Assembly (NCBI RefSeq): GCF_024171865.1
Contig: NZ_JAMTCN010000002.1
Span: forward strand, 392,255 to 456,254
Source: Prauserella aidingensis
GTDB lineage: Bacteria > Actinomycetota > Actinomycetes > Mycobacteriales > Pseudonocardiaceae
Length of the DNA stretch: 64,000 nt
Direction of reading: 5' to 3'
Both the position numbers and the translations under genes were made by a program. Of the stretch, positions 63,804-64,000 are shown in pieces; position 1 is the stretch's first letter; each line of letters starts with the position of its first letter. The notes under the pieces were generated by a model that saw only the letters and a list, made by a program, of their open reading frames with translations, was not told the origin of the DNA and did no database searches.

Positions 63804-64000
63804 GTGTTGCGGCCCCCGAACCCGCAACACGAGCCCCCGAACCCGCAACACGGGCACCCGAACCCGCAACACGGGCACCCGAACCCGCAACACGGGCACC
63901 CGAACCCGCAACACGGGCACCCGGATCCGCAACACGGGCACCCGGATCCGCAACACGGGCACCCGGATCCGCAACACGGGCACCCGGATCCGCAACACGG
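63804..64000 (+). repeat. Minisatellite family M, array 4 (nine or more copies)
   Basis: Nine copies of CAACACG at exactly 21-bp intervals (63825, 63846 ... 63993) with linkers GGCACCCGAACCCG then GGCACCCGGATCCG. A leading inverted core GTGTTGCGG (63804-63812) can pair with the first copy (CCGCAACAC, 63822-63830). The array reaches the end of the window and may continue. Confidence 0.95.

Noticed and set aside
63162..63998. A protein with heptad repeats (PVLRIRV units) encoded by the minisatellite
   Set aside because: A 21-bp period yields seven-residue repeats in any frame; the frame is antisense to a good TetR gene and has no start or ribosome site.
63804..64000. CRISPR array at the window end
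   Set aside because: The period is 21 bp with a short core and nearly constant linkers; there are no unique spacers and no cas genes.

Overview
The window is a GC-rich (roughly 70%) chromosomal segment of an actinobacterium, most likely a member of the Pseudonocardiaceae (Saccharomonospora/Amycolatopsis-like; inference). Pointers are SepH (an actinobacterial division protein), an actinobacterial-type integration host factor, an EphD-type hydrolase/SDR fusion, a WXG100-like type VII secretion pair, and several gene neighbourhoods that match Mycobacterium tuberculosis order (glpD-TetR-FAD oxidase as in Rv2249c-Rv2251; sulfotransferase-SDR-DUF1214 as in Rv3529c-Rv3531c). Many genes overlap by 4 bp, and GTG and TTG starts are common. 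I saw no rRNA, tRNA, CRISPR array, transposase or prophage gene.

Layout. 0-6 kb: a sugar-nucleotide and glycosyltransfer cluster (NAD-dependent epimerase, GT-C/GT2 fusion, GtrA-like flippase) ending in a UDP-sulfoquinovose synthase (sqdB), which suggests a sulfoquinovose-containing envelope glycan or lipid. 6-13 kb: sepH, a Tat-exported arylsulfotransferase-like protein, serC, a serine beta-lactamase-like hydrolase and an ephD-type fusion. 13-16 kb: a type VII secretion cargo trio. 16.5-21.3 kb: a urease operon ureABCFGD without ureE but with a His-rich UreG. 21-28 kb: pdxH, a small membrane protein, an MFS exporter, an amino-acid permease, aldose epimerase, an amidohydrolase and a decayed amidohydrolase pseudogene framed by inverted minisatellites. 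28-33 kb: acyl-CoA dehydrogenase, TetR, PfkB kinase and citrate synthase. 33-41 kb: glpD/TetR/FAD oxidase, a GGCT-like protein, a secreted C39-like protein, an acyl-CoA ligase. 41-46 kb: an unlinked IHF-like gene, isochorismate synthase plus Sfp-type PPTase, a thioredoxin-reductase-like flavoprotein. 45.5-48.5 kb: a TetR/acyl-CoA synthetase/enoyl-CoA hydratase operon. 48.5-56.8 kb: GNAT, DtxR, TetR/MFS with a double operator, then a sulfotransferase/SDR/DUF1214/NTF2-like cluster with KstR-like operators and cysQ next to it. 56.8-64 kb: recQ, an E1alpha/E1beta/free lipoyl-domain operon below an IclR regulator, an FMN reductase, a TetR, and a 21-bp tandem array running off the end of the window.

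Two dispersed repeat families run through the intergenic DNA. One is a long palindrome of about 55 bp with arms like GCCCCCAAGGGCACCTTGGT, present as full palindromes and as mosaics with a second arm type (GCGAGGGGAACG). The other is a 21-bp-period minisatellite with the core CCGCAACACGG, found at four places. Sulfur chemistry recurs: sqdB, an arylsulfotransferase-like protein, a PAPS-type sulfotransferase, and cysQ, which removes the PAP by-product of PAPS-dependent sulfotransfer.
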